From assembly GCA_024699855.1 (NCBI GenBank), contig JAMPIQ010000003.1:4464001-4528000 (forward strand): a stretch of 64,000 bases of DNA, read 5' to 3'. The notes below the pieces were generated by a model, which worked only from the letters and a program-made list of their open reading frames with translations, ran no database searches and was not told the DNA's origin. Both the position numbers and the translations under genes were made by a program. Shown piece by piece: positions 1 through 10,420 of this stretch (position 1 is the stretch's first letter; each line of letters opens with the position of its first letter). The stretch comes from Aphelenchoides besseyi. Lineage: Eukaryota; Nematoda; Chromadorea; Rhabditida; Aphelenchoididae.

Positions 1-254
1 TGGGAAACCTGTTGAGGGTACAAACGTGATTACCTTTTTCACCTTTTTGGTTTTGCAGTGTTTGTCGAGTTGTAGATCGTGTTCGTGGTTTCGCGTTCTT
101 GATTGCCATGTTCTCTGCCCCCGACCTCGTCGTTGTCTCGCACTACACACATTTCAGAATGTACACGTGCCCGTGCGATTTCACAACCAATTGGAAGTCG
201 AGCATGGCGACCCACAAGCGCATGAAACTTTGCAAGTATTGGCACGTTGTGTGG

Positions 255-645
255 TAGTAGGCTGCTTTTAATGCCAACATCGGCAAACTAGTTTGATTAC
301 CAGTGGACTAAAACTTTTTCCGATCTCTCGTGCGCACTCTGATTCCATTTTCCAACCAGTTAGCAAAACGCTCATTAACTGGAACCTGATGCGAAGCGTT
401 TGGATTAACCAGTCGTTTCTTTTCATCCAGTTTTCTCGGGACATCCATTTTGTTTTCCCAACATTGATCTCGAGTCCAACTTGTTCGCATTCCACCGCCA
501 TTCCATCGAGCATTGTTTGAACTTTGGTCGGCGTTGAGGAAAAAAGAATCAAATCGTTGGCGTATGCGAGATAACGCAACTTTTCGGCTCCAATTTCTAT
601 CCCGCGCGTTTCTCCCTCCTCCAAATACTCAAAATTAAAAAACAA
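255..645 (-). mobile_element. LINE-type reverse transcriptase fragment
   Basis: An open frame on the minus strand reads like the palm region of a non-LTR retrotransposon reverse transcriptase. It has LRYLAYANDLILFSS around the polymerase box, then a conserved stretch ending in LEINVGKTKWMS and a LTGWKMESE block. The family normally has YADD at the active site. Here it is YAND, so the second catalytic Asp is lost. Only about 125 residues are present, with no endonuclease domain or 3' tail. A second, shorter piece of the same element lies at 6905-7035 in the same orientation. This is a dead, truncated copy. The LINE clade cannot be told from this piece alone. Confidence 0.75.
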
Positions 646-825
646 TCACTTTGATCCGCGCTTCATTAACCAAGATCTTAGGTCTGCGGCCGCTCATCTC
701 TCAATTATATCTATTTAGGTGTCTAAGTTTTGTCGACTTCTTCAATTTCTTTCGCTTAATTATTCACAATTGCGTGTTTAAACTTTTGTGAATAACTTTG
801 TCATTTTTAGGCATTGACCAACACG

Positions 826-2383
826 ATGGATTTGATCATTGACTTACAAGATCACACCGGCAAGTCTCATCGAAATAGAAAATTGAAGTTCGGAGATAAG
901 GTTTGTTTTTTAATTCTTTTGGATGCTGTAAAACTACTGTTTTAGGCGACCGTTGAACAACTACAAGATCAAATTCAGTCTACGTTCCAACTCCCAGTAG
1001 ACTATCAAGAAATCTTTTGTGGTGAAGAGCGTATCGACTTGCTTGATTCGAATTCTCTTCTATCTCAACTCAACTTGAAGCGCGTGAAAGGGTTGATTGT
1101 GGTAAGTCGTTTTAACGGGCTTTATCTCTTTTTGGGCGTTTTGAATAATTCGTTTCGAGGTTTTTGGAACTCAGTTTCGACGCTTAGGAAAACAAACAAG
1201 CTTTTGGGTACCATTATTAAATCTTTATGCTCAATTTCATAGCATATTTTGATCTTGTTTTATCGTTCAGAAACACTCTGGGCTTCCAAGTTGGAAAGCA
1301 TTTTTGGCCAACTATGATTTGGCATTAAACCGAAAAGGCGATGTTGAGGCAGTTGATGTGGCTCTGGACTATTTGAGACCGTTAGTGAAGGCAAAATTCC
1401 TGGTCACCTATCCTGCTTATGATGAAACATATCGACAGTTCAAAGCTCACTTTTCACACCGCATGGACCAGACGTTCAAATACATTGAAATCGCCGTGCG
1501 GGATTATCTTTCCAAGGTGTTAAATGACAATGCGGAGTGCCCAACTCTCCAATTCAAATGTGAAAAGAAGGCGCCTGAGGAGAGTGGAATTCAGGCGAGT
1601 TTTTATATTGTGTGTGATTTCTATGTTATATTTTCTTTAGGGCGGTCTGATTTGTAATGTTCTGAGAGGTGAAGTTTTGCTTGGGACGTACTACGTAAAA
1701 GTGCACATGGACCTTCAGCATTGCCAAAAGGTTGATCTTCGTGAATTATTTCTTTATAAGTTGTTCGAGCTGATACGCGTAGGACCAAAAGTGCACTTCA
1801 TACCAAACGCTCACACTATTCTGGCTTAACACTTTACATTGGAACTGAACAAGGTAGCTTTGCCAAAATCTTTTAGTTTTGTATGATGCATTTACGTTTC
1901 AGTTCCCGGTTTTCGCCGAGCAGACGCTGAAGGTGTTGAGATAAGTAAAGAAATGTGGGCTCAGCGAGATTTTCTTCGTCGTGTATTGTTTGTAAAGGAC
2001 CTTCATTCGAAGAATTACGGAATCGATTGTGATGGGAAAACTCAGTATTGTCGACTTTCAGGTAACTGGATTTAATATCAGAATCTTTCTAATTACTTAC
2101 CTATGTTTAGATTAACAACAATTTCAACCATACAACGCTACAGAAATATTTGCATGGGTACAAAGGCTGGAAAGGAAGCAAAGAACTGCGCATCCGAGTG
2201 GCAAAGGATTGCATCAACTCATGGAAATTTCCGGATGTGTTCGACGAAGCTGATGCAGGAATCGCCAACCAAAAAGAACTATTTCAAAAGCATTCCATCA
2301 GCTACCTGCCAAGTCGAAGTCTGGTTGAGTATCTTATTCGAATTAAGAATAATGTTACATCGCTTTCTACGCTTTTACAATAA
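826..2383 (+). pseudogene. Copy A: ubiquitin-like domain plus atypical kinase-like protein (frameshifted)
   Basis: A multi-exon gene starting at ATG 826, shortly after a TTTTTAG acceptor (ends 810) that may take a spliced leader. Exons read as 826-900, 946-1101, 1271-1594, 1641 to about 1852, about 1914-2060 and 2111-2383. The first 77 residues resemble a ubiquitin-like fold (ATVEQLQDQIQSTF, then the strand VKGLIV). The C-terminal half has kinase-fold signatures: TYYVKVH (possible lysine strand), DLRELFLYKLFELI (possible C-helix), a hinge-like LYIGTEQVPGF, a catalytic-loop-like DLHSKNYGID and then LSIVDFQ. Reading these in one protein needs two small corrections, at the CACAC at 1812-1816 and the A run at 2037-2040. 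It is either a young pseudogene or affected by sequence errors. Intron 4 begins with GC. I do not know a function for this family. The kinase-like assignment is my inference. Confidence 0.6.
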
Positions 2384-2544
2384 AGTTTATCCTGTTCTCA
2401 AAAGTGGCGAAAGCTTTAAAATGTTGAGTGTATGCTTTTTCTCAGGTCTGGAGGGTAGTGGGCGGGGGATTTTGGGTTGTCCCAGGTTTTTGAAAAATGT
2501 CTTGTACGATAATTTGCTTAATTTTGGCGTTATTTGGCAATTAG

Positions 2545-3415
2545 AACACGGTCTACGAATGTATGCAGAGGAAGATTGTACATCGTGATATCAAAAACGA
2601 AAACATTGTGATTGATCTCATCAGCGGGAATACGAAGCGAATCGACTTCGGAGCCGCAACTTTTACGTCATCGAGACGTCGTCGCAATTTCCAAGGTACT
2701 CGTTTGTATACGGCACCTGAGTACTTCCATAGTGCCTTGTACTTGGATATGGAAGCTACCGTGTGGTCTGTTGGCGTGGTCTTGTACAGTGCTCTCAACG
2801 GTCAACTTCCGTTTCTAACTCAGAAAGACGTAATGACCAAACATTTGCTTGGTCCGCTTCCAAAGTTTCCCGTATACTCAACAGGTAATAAATACTATAT
2901 CGTATTGAATTCAACTAACGTTTTTTAGAAGCTGAAGAATTAATACGCTCGTGTTTGGCATACGAACCAAGTGACAGAATCTCGCTGAAAGCACTGCGCT
3001 CACATCGCTGGTTATCTAGATTGGAGAATTCAGATTGGGAATCATTGACGAAAGATTTGAAGATCATGAAAAATGACTTGAAATCTCTTTCTTCCTCGTC
3101 TTTTGAATCGGGAGTCGGAAGTTCGAATGAGCAATCGAATGCCATTGTGTTGGATGAGACGAGTTTTTGCGAAATGAAAAAACAAACGAGAACGTAGATC
3201 ACCAATACAACGACACGTCATCAACTAGAAGAACAAAACATCAGGATGTAAAACTTTCTGCAATTGATTGTCCAGAAACTCATGAGAGGAAATCAAGGCG
3301 GTATGTTTCTAATCCTTCTTGGTTATTATGATGTTGTTTCAGAATTCTACCGAAAATGTCGCAGAACTCGGGCATTTCATCGCCGTTAGCAAGTCCATTG
3401 ATTCTGAAGCACTAA
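2545..3415 (+). pseudogene. PIM-like Ser/Thr kinase, C-lobe only
   Basis: The exon opens after the acceptor CAATTAG (ends 2544) and reads straight into a kinase C-lobe. It has the catalytic loop IVHRDIKNENIVIDL, the metal-binding IDFGAATF, an activation segment ending TRLYTAPEYF (APE present), then VWSVGVVLYSALNGQLPF and CLAYEPSDRISL. The spacing and the HRDIKxENxxIDL wording match PIM kinases best. A phase-consistent intron lies at about 2886-2928. No glycine loop or VAIK lysine is visible between copy A (ends 2383) and this exon, so the N-lobe is missing. The frame stops at 3195-3197. With one more A in the run at 3177-3182 it would continue through another intron to a stop at 3413-3415. 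It is probably a broken, 5'-truncated gene. Confidence 0.7.
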
Positions 3416-3462
3416 ACATGATCTGAATTTTACATTGGTATCAATACGCGTATGTTTATGTG

Positions 3463-3468
3463 AATAAA
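3463..3468 (+). terminator. Poly(A) signal after the PIM-like kinase
   Basis: AATAAA lies 48 bases after the extended stop at 3413-3415 and is the first such hexamer downstream. It suggests that this unit is, or was, transcribed on its own. Confidence 0.4.
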
Positions 3469-3479
3469 CCTTAAATTCA

Positions 3480-4618
3480 AGTTGATGTCTTTACTCTTAT
3501 TTGATTGCAATTGAACCTTTCCGTAAGTGGAGATGATGGTTAGAAGTGGACCAGCAGCCCGATAGTGTATGTCGTAAAGATTGCGATGACGAGTACGTCC
3601 CTATTTGCTATTAGGTAATTGAATAAGTTCCTTTCAATAAGAACGAAAACAATGAGAACTTTAATCGTCGAATAGAAATTCACAGGATCGGTTGGCCTTC
3701 CTCATTGTCTAAGGTTGTCCTGTCGTTGATGATGTTCTGTGCTTGCCGTGTTAAAGCTGTGGAGAAATGAAGGTAACATTGCTACTTTCCTTCACTCACG
3801 AGCATCAATAATTGCCATGTGCATATTTAATGTCTTGTGAATTTATTGTTAAACGCAACTAGACTTTTGATCGCGTAAGCATTAACAAAATCGAAATCAT
3901 CTGCATAAGATCTGGCGGTAGAACAAGAGCTTTTTGAGCAGGTGATTGAAATAAAGCGATTGGTTCATTATGAACTACGTATTCAATCTTATTCTACGCG
4001 GCTCCAGTATTACATTCCTGAAACTCTTGCAATTCGTCGGTCTAGTGCTCGAATCTCTCGAGTAACTGACGCTCATGAAGTGAACTTCTTCTAAAACTTA
4101 TAAGTTGAGGAGCAGAAAGCGTTCGTCACTTGAGATTCCAAGGACGTCTCCGATCCATGTACTAATCAAGCTCATCGCTGCTTAACTTGCCAGATCGGAC
4201 GGGATGGCGTGCATTCAACGAGATATGGACGAACACATTCGATTGGTGGAAGAGAAGACCTAAGAAGTGAGTTGCTGGCAGTCGGTAGTGAAATCAAATC
4301 GATTAGGTTGAAGCTGAAGACATCGATCAGATGAAGCTCCAGAACAAATAGCTTCGGTTCTCCACTAAAGAAACTAACTGCAACAAAAAAAGCTCAACTT
4401 AACAAACAGATCAGTAAAGTAAACTAATTGATTTCTAATGGATCCTAGTAATGTACTCGATATCTAAAGCTACCAAAACACACGTGATTCACACAATACT
4501 TTGCAATTTGCATGTTTTTGTGTAAACCTCTTCAGCGTCTTTAAATTCAACAAATTTGTTTTGAGATTCAAAAGCCGCCAATCATTCTGATCGTCCGTCT
4601 TTTCAGTTGAAGTCCATT
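3480..4618. other. Gene-free stretch between the kinase and copy B
   Basis: No open frame with recognisable protein character is seen on either strand. The ubiquitin-like first exons that copy A has were looked for here as the start of copy B and were not found. An 84-codon minus-strand frame (4470-4724) is mostly overlapped by a non-coding duplicated segment, so I do not call it. Confidence 0.5.
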
Positions 4619-4882
4619 TGCCATTTTTGTGATCTTCGCAGTAAATTGCAGAAGTGAGAGTTGCCTCTATCAAACATTTCAATGCCGAGCTACCTGATAC
4701 AAAAAAGCGGAAAAAAATCGTCATCTCTAAAAAGAGATTTCGATTTCAAAACGTCAATTTTCACTGAAACACCCTGCAATTTTATGACTGGATACATTTG
4801 CTAAATTGCTTTGAGAGTTAGGGCGAAAATAAGAAATACTGCTTTACTAGTCAATGATTAATCTTTTGTGTTTCAGAAGCAC
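4619..4882 (+). repeat. Direct repeat unit 1 (upstream of copy B)
   Basis: About 265 bases that recur in the same orientation at 7631-7902, and in a more worn form at 8393-8495. Each unit ends at the splice acceptor of the first recognisable exon of a family copy (TTTTGTGTTTCAGAAGCAC here). The repeat is therefore the intron upstream of copies B, C and D, which shows that they arose by tandem duplication. Confidence 0.8.
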
Positions 4883-6063
4883 TTAGGTATCGATTTGTGG
4901 ACAAACGTCATCAGTTGTCCGGCCAAAATTCTTCACGCGGACGTTGACGATCAACCCCGCGTTGCTCAACTCACGCTAGACTTGATGAATACTCTTGAGA
5001 AGAACAAGTTTTTCCTCTGCTACTACCATCTAATCGACGACATGCAGCGTATACGCGCTGAATTGCGCGAATATTTTAGTGGCGACAAATCTTTATTGGA
5101 GGCGGCTACAAGAGAGTACTACCTCAAGTCGCTGAAAAAACGCAATTTGTTGAAAACCCCGTCGACATTTGACGTTTCATTTGGACCAAAACCTGGTGGA
5201 ATTCACGTTGGATTTGTCGCGACTATTTGCCATGATGGAAGAAAAGATGTCTACTTCGTTAAAACTCATCATATGAGACCGACAAAATCCTCATCAAGAG
5301 CAGCTTCCTCCCGGTACGTATCTATCAAACAATTAATTTATTTAACCGATGGTTCAGATTTGCGCGAAGTTTTCGCGTACATGTTGTTGAAAGTGATCGG
5401 CCTTGGGGCCGGAGTTTCACTTCTACGGGCGTCTCCAGGGAAAAGCTGAACTACACATTATGTTGCTACAAAGAACGTCCCGAACTTGACGCTCATAGAG
5501 GTAACTTAATAGCTGTTAAAACTGGTTTCAACTTTTTGCGTTTAGAAAGCAACAATGAATTCCCCAAACATCCAATCTATTATTCTCCAAATTCATGTTG
5601 CAAGCTCAATTCTTTCCATCGGCGACGTTCATGAACGCAATTGCGACTTTTACAGCGAAGGTAGTGCAAGCATTTTTGACTTCAACGTGCCACCAATTGG
5701 TAAGTTTTTTTCTGTGAAATTTCAAAAATGATCACTTTGCTTTAAGACAGCCGCAAAAAGGACTACAAAATGAATCTTGACGACTTTAAAACTGAAAAGC
5801 CTCAATGTGTTGACACGTTGATCAATGATCGACAAGTTGGACAATTGAGTTCTTTCGCGCAAACTATTACGGCAGATGAGCGAATGGAATTCGGCCGAAA
5901 GCTGGTGCAAGAATGGAAGCTTTTGGAACACGTTGATATCGCAGTGGAAGAGATTATGTTGGTGAAGGAACGAATTCGCTCCAAAGGAGGTATCATCGAA
6001 GACACCAGTGAATTCAAGAAGTATATCGAGGACGTCAAGCACAATATTTCTTTATTTACCTAG
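4877..6063 (+). pseudogene. Copy B: atypical kinase-like family member
   Basis: Exons start after TTTCAG at 4876 and run to a stop at 6061-6063. The N-terminal part (KHLGIDLWTNVI) aligns with KHSGLPSWKAFL of copy A. Then come GFVATICHDGRKDVYFVK, DLREVFAYMLLKVIGLGAG, a catalytic-loop-like GDVHERNCDF, SIFDFN, and a C-terminus like that of copy A (KERIRSKGG versus KELFQKHSI). The D-x-H-x-x-N and D-F residues are kept. The frame breaks around 5320-5390 and near the T run at 5415-5417, so at least one indel is needed to read through the middle of the protein. No ubiquitin-like exons are visible upstream. The start is unknown. It is either a pseudogene or affected by sequence errors. Confidence 0.55.
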
Positions 6064-6150
6064 TAGTTTTTGTCTTTGGCTGATTTGAGTGTATCCATTA
6101 TTACTAATTTGAAAGACATGTGATCGAATAAGTGAGAAATGTATGCACTA

Positions 6151-6156
6151 AATAAA
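6151..6156 (+). terminator. Poly(A) signal after copy B
   Basis: AATAAA lies about 90 bases after the stop of copy B and fits the 3' end of that transcript. Confidence 0.4.
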
Positions 6157-6904
6157 ATCACAAATTTTCAACTCGCTCACACATCACTCCCCGAATCCAA
6201 TCAAAAGTTCAAACTGATTCCGTTTTACGGGTTGCTTTTGCTCATCCTTTGCACCAACTTGTTATGAATTCAAATTGTAATTGTGTTAAAATAAACATTT
6301 TTTGTTTACTATTCGCTTATTGATAAGCAATCAGGGTTTCAAAGATGTTGTAATTGAAGCAAAAAACAATGCGAAGCAACGACCGGTCACTTGCTTCGCA
6401 AAGTGAAGTTTCTAACAGAGACTTGCGTTTTTTATTGTATGTGCGACATCAAAATACAATCAAAAAGTGAAAGCACAAAACTTGGGCGGTAAAAACAAGA
6501 GTGAAGCCTTCGAACGACTAACAAGTAATGTGAGATCGTAAAACATTGAGAACTAATTTCGGTGTGAAACTCATGAATTGTGTAAGATCAGGATACAACG
6601 TCGTTGAACGAACTGGAGTTGCTGCTGGTGCCGTTGGAGCTACGCGTTGACGTGGACGCCGAGTTGGTGTGCTGACGAACGAGTCGGCTTGACATTGACT
6701 GGCCATAATATGAGAACCGCTAAATCCACGCACAATGCCGTCAACGTTCCTCCAGAATTACAACAATTCTACGATGATTTGACAGGTTTGCATCAATCCA
6801 ATCAGCACATTGATTTGAAATCTTTTCGCTGCTGAAAACCCAACTATCAGTGAATCCGGACAGAATTCTGAGGTTTGTGCTTTTAAGAATTTTGCTTACC
6901 AAAT
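6157..6904. other. Stretch without a confident gene
   Basis: A minus-strand frame at 6518-6733 follows a possible acceptor (ATTTAG) and is rich in Pro, Thr, Ala and Arg (TPTRRPRQRVAPTAPAATP). A plus-strand frame covers 6647-6835. Neither shows a recognisable domain or a second supporting exon, so I leave both uncalled. Confidence 0.4.
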
Positions 6905-7035
6905 TTGCACGCAGTAGCCTGCTTTTAATGCCAACACCGGCAACCTAATTTAATTACCTGTGGACTAAAACTTTTTCCGATCTGTTGTGCGCACTCTGAT
7001 TCCATTTTCCAACCAGTTAGCAAAAACGCTCACTA
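6905..7035 (-). mobile_element. Second LINE fragment, same element as at 255-385
   Basis: About 130 bases match 255-385 closely and in the same orientation. Both begin near CTGCTTTTAATGCCAACA, pass through GACTAAAACTTTTTCCGATC and end near the GCTCA(T/C)TAA boundary. This piece covers only the distal end of the reverse-transcriptase-like frame and codes for nothing by itself. Confidence 0.75.
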
Positions 7036-7630
7036 AATCGAACTTGATTCTTTGAGCGAAAACGGTTGCTTTCTTCTGGTTGTGGCGTTTTGTTTGGCGA
7101 TTTTTGGCGTGTTGATTCGAGTTGATCGGGAGTGTTCAACCGCTTGAAATGGCTTTTTTGTATCAGGTAACTCGAGATTGAAGTTTTTGATAGAGACAAC
7201 TTTCACTTCTTCAATTTATTGCGAAGATCACTAAAATGGCAGTCTTCCGAAATTACTCATTTTTCCTTCATTTTTCGCTTTGAATAATCACTTTAACTCT
7301 TCGAACGACTGCTTCAGTTCTTGTTGTTCTAAAGAGAATAACAAAATTAACGACATTTTTTCAACCTTTTTGATTCTCCTCGAATTTGTTGGTGTTGACC
7401 TTTTTCTTTATATTCGGACAACTATCGTTGAAAATTATCGCGACTGGGAATTGCAGCCTTGGATGATCAACCAAAATGACGTCGAAATTGCTGTTGAATA
7501 GTTGTTGGACTACGGATTTCAGCTAAACGAAAAACACAGTATGCTTTATATTCGTTAGACCATTTCATTTCGAAAATTTTGAACTAACCACACACAAAAA
7601 ATGAAGGGAAAAATGAGAAATTTCGGGATA

Positions 7631-7902
7631 TTGCCATTTTTGTGATCTTCGCAGTAAATTGGAGAAGTGAAAGTTACCTCTATCAAAAATTTCAATCTCG
7701 AGCTACTTGATACAAAAAAAAAACCGTATAAAAATTCGTCAACTCTGAAAAGAAATATTTCGATTTCAAAACGTCAATTTTCACTGAAACACCTTATACT
7801 TTTATGACTGGATGAATTTGTTGAATTGTTTTGAGAATTGGGGCGAAAATTAGAAATACTGCTTTACTAGCCAATGATTTATCTTTTGTGTTTCAAAAGC
7901 AC
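7631..7902 (+). repeat. Direct repeat unit 2 (upstream of copy C)
   Basis: Closely matches 4619-4882 along its whole length, including CCATTTTTGTGATCTTCGCA at the start and the acceptor-proximal ATCTTTTGTGTTTCA at the end. The acceptor AG of copy B (TTTCAG) has become TTTCAA here. A shifted CACAG a few bases on may be used instead. Confidence 0.8.
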
Positions 7903-8250
7903 AGTTTGTTGACGAGCGGGAGTCCTATTTAAACAACATCAAAAAGCTTCGTGAAATGAGAAGAAAAATTCGAGCTGAGTTCTACTTCCTACTTTACCAG
8001 ACTGAGAAGCATTTAAGGTTGGCAGTTCGTTCGCACTTCAAGGAAAAGCAAATATACTTCCGTCAAAAGATACTAGGATGCCAGGCAAATACCTTTTCAA
8101 AGCTATTCTAATGAGCCGAACTCTTAACTTGGGATTTTTGTTGATGTCACCGCCGATGGTACAACTAAAACCTATGTCAAAGAATCTAGGAGAACGTTCC
8201 AAAACGTTCAAATCTTTGAAAGTAAACCCATAAAACGGCCATAAAACCTC
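7903..8250 (+). pseudogene. Copy C: degraded family member
   Basis: A short exon-like frame (about 7903-8110) carries LNNIKKLREMRRKIRAEF and LAVRSHFKEKQI, which correspond to the helical region of copies A and B. It ends in a stop. After a shift, GIFVDVTADGTTKTYV at about 8130-8180 matches the strand before the lysine segment and is nearly identical in DNA to 12130-12185 in copy D. Nothing equivalent to the catalytic loop follows. It is a truncated pseudogene of the tandem array. Confidence 0.65.
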
Positions 8251-8392
8251 TCCTTTAATTTATGGACCGAATTCCTAACCCTCCTCTCCCCATTGAACGA
8301 AACTCTATAAAAGCACCTCCTCCGCTCTCGATCAACACCCTCTCGAACGAATTCACACCTTTTCCACGTTTACAAGACAATAAACTTCCCTT

Positions 8393-8495
8393 TTTTACTG
8401 GACAGCTAAATTTGCTGAAATGTTTTGAGTCGGAGCAGAAATTAGAAATATTGCTTTATTAACCAATTACTAAATTTGTTGTATTTCGGAAACAT
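8393..8495 (+). repeat. Direct repeat unit 3, worn (upstream of copy D)
   Basis: A diverged partial copy of the acceptor-proximal end of the repeat at 4619-4882 (TTTACTGGACAGCTAAATTT, GAAATTAGAAATATTGCTTT). The acceptor position now reads TTTCGG instead of TTTCAG, so splicing into the copy D exon at its ancestral site would be lost. Confidence 0.65.
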
Positions 8496-8859
8496 TCCAA
8501 CGTCGACATATGGGTTACACATTTAAACCGCGTAAGCGAGTTTAAAGTCGCACAAACCGACTACATGAAGAAAGATTGTGCGGAAAAAGCTCAAGAGTTT
8601 TACGGTTTACTCAAGAATTCAAAATTCTTTACTGTCTATCTCAAATCGGATACCGAAGTTCTCAAGCTTCACAACTCTGTCGGAAAGTTTTTGAACAAAC
8701 GCATAGAATGGATAAAAAATGCTGCAGAGAATTATTTCAAGTTGGTTATGTTTAAAGAACAAAATGCAAACATCGATTTGCAAGTGCAGAAGGCGGATCG
8801 CGCTCGGCTGTCAATTGCTACGTCACTGTCAACTCTGCTAGCTACGACTATCGTATTAA
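8490..8859 (+). pseudogene. Copy D, 5' half (interrupted by a Harbinger element)
   Basis: An open frame from the former acceptor to the transposon edge. It begins KHSNVDIWVTHL, parallel to KHLGIDLWTNVI in copy B and KHSGLPSWKAFL in copy A. It continues through the helical region (KLHNSVGKFLNKRIEWIKNA). The frame is open up to the TAA target site at 8857-8859 and resumes in the same frame at 12003. This half was therefore readable when the element inserted. The destroyed acceptor upstream suggests that it was, or has since become, non-functional. Confidence 0.7.
8857..8859. repeat. Left target-site duplication TAA
   Basis: TAA directly before the left terminal repeat. The same three bases follow the right terminal repeat at 12000-12002. 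A 3-base TAA/TTA duplication is the hallmark of PIF/Harbinger insertion. Confidence 0.75.
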
Positions 8860-8874
8860 CCCCGCGTTCACAAT
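8860..8874 (+). repeat. Left terminal inverted repeat of the Harbinger element
   Basis: CCCCGCGTTCACAAT pairs with the reverse complement of the right end (CCACGCGTTCAAAAT), 13 of 15 bases identical. Weaker inverted similarity continues inward through GC-rich TCCGCA-type words for more than 100 bases. Confidence 0.75.
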
Positions 8875-9281
8875 ACGTCCGCAATTTCCGTCCGTTTTTC
8901 GATCCGCATCTGCAATCCGCAATCCGTTCTATTGTAAACACCCGTCCGGTTGAAAAATGCGGAACGAACGTGCGAATGCGGAGAGAGATCAAATTGATTT
9001 GATATATTTTCATTAAACGGATGACATCTCATCGATGAAAAGTTGGAATTTGGAGATGAAAACTAGTTACTTGGTAGAAAAATCCATCAGGAATTGGATA
9101 GGCACATTTTCGAGCTTGTGAGATTAATTTGAAGTATCAATATCGAACGTAAATGATGGCCACCCAAAAATGCAAAGAAATCCTATTGATTTTCCTCGTC
9201 ATCGTTTTCCTGCAGACGTGTAGGCATTTTTCTGTCGAAGAACTTCATCGGATTAGGATTTAAACGTGTATCTGATTTTAG

Positions 9282-10126
9282 ATGAGCACTCGTTCGGGTA
9301 AGAAAGCTGAAGAAGAAGAGAAAACCTTGCGGTTGATCGAAGCTGTCCGAGCATTTGAGCCATTTTATGTGAAAGAGAATCCTTCGTACAAGGATACGCG
9401 AAAAAAGGACGAGCAATGGAAAACGATCGGTGAAGAGTTGGGATTCAAAAGTGAGAATTTGATTAGATGACTAGGTATAGTAATCGTAGGTGGAACTGAC
9501 ACAAAAAATCGCTGGATGTATCTCCGCGATTTTTTTGTGAAGTTGGAGAAGAAGAAGAGAAATACTGCAAGCGGATCGGCGGCCTTTGCTCCACAAGTTA
9601 CATGGCCGTATTATACGGCCATGTCGTTTCTTCAACGCCATCTGCAAAGTCGCGAAACCTTGGTTGAAATTTAAACTTTTGTTCTTTTGTCATTTAGCCG
9701 ATCTTCGAATCTCTTGGACTCGATTTCGCTTGCAGACGATCAAAGCGAAGAACGAATGATCGTTGACCGTAGGTGATGAGTATATGAAGTGTATTGCTGT
9801 TTAACAAGTTCGTCCGATTCCCCAGAACGTTCATTGTCCAACAGCGAACATTCGAATCCACCTCCTCCACGAAAAAAAAACGCTCGAATGATGAAAGTGA
9901 TGATCTGACCCTTGAGTTGAAGTTAATTTCCGACCAAATTCAAGAATCCAATAACGCCCTTATTTCTTCACTTCAACATCGAACTGAACAACCCAAATCG
10001 GAAGCTTTTCTCTTCTGTCAGTTACTCGTCCCAATGATTGAAAAACTAAAAATCGAGGTCCAACGAGAAGTACAAATTGAAATCATGCAACTTGTGAACA
10101 ACAAAAGTATTCTGCGGCAACTTTAA
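9282..10126 (+). pseudogene. MADF-BESS type accessory protein of the Harbinger element
   Basis: Starts at ATG 9282 with MSTRSGKKAEEEEK. Exons 9282-9450 and 9490-9662 join in phase and give a MADF domain: FEPFYVKENPSYKDT, then WKTIGEELGFKS, NRWMYLRDFFVKLEKKK and WPYYTAMSFLQRHL. MADF is a Myb/SANT-like DNA-binding fold that in this transposon family helps bring the transposase to the ends. The C-terminal part (LELKLISDQIQESNNA, FCQLLVPMIEKLK) resembles a BESS protein-interaction motif. Joining the two parts needs one more base in the nine-A run at 9872-9880. The exon between them (9698 to about 9771) reads best in a different phase, so the protein is probably broken. Confidence 0.7.
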
Positions 10127-10327
10127 CCTCATACTTTGGTCCAAATCTTCTTTCGTTTATTGCTCGATTGAGTGCCGGTTCTAATTAGTTTGTTAGATGT
10201 CGTGGTTAGTTCTTAGTTAGATCACTGCTTGTTGAGTTTCGGTTTAGTTTGTTGAGATTTTGAGTTTAATTTGTTGAGATATTGAGTTTAAGTTGTTTGT
10301 TTAAGTTCCCTCTTTCTGTTAAGTTTC

Positions 10328-10333
10328 AATAAA
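10328..10333 (+). terminator. Poly(A) signal of the MADF gene
   Basis: AATAAA about 200 bases after the MADF gene stop and 90 bases before the transposase start. It would separate two independent transcripts inside the transposon. Confidence 0.45.
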
Positions 10334-10420
10334 ACTTCCACATTAATCACAAAACAACAAAGCTGTTTTAACGGCAAATATCGGTCATGAAAATATGTTT
10401 GCGTTCATTGTCGTTTGTAG

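Noticed and set aside
4470..4724. 84-codon minus-strand ORF
   Set aside because: Overlaps the duplicated intron segment. The matching segment at 7631-7902 does not keep the frame, so it is chance.
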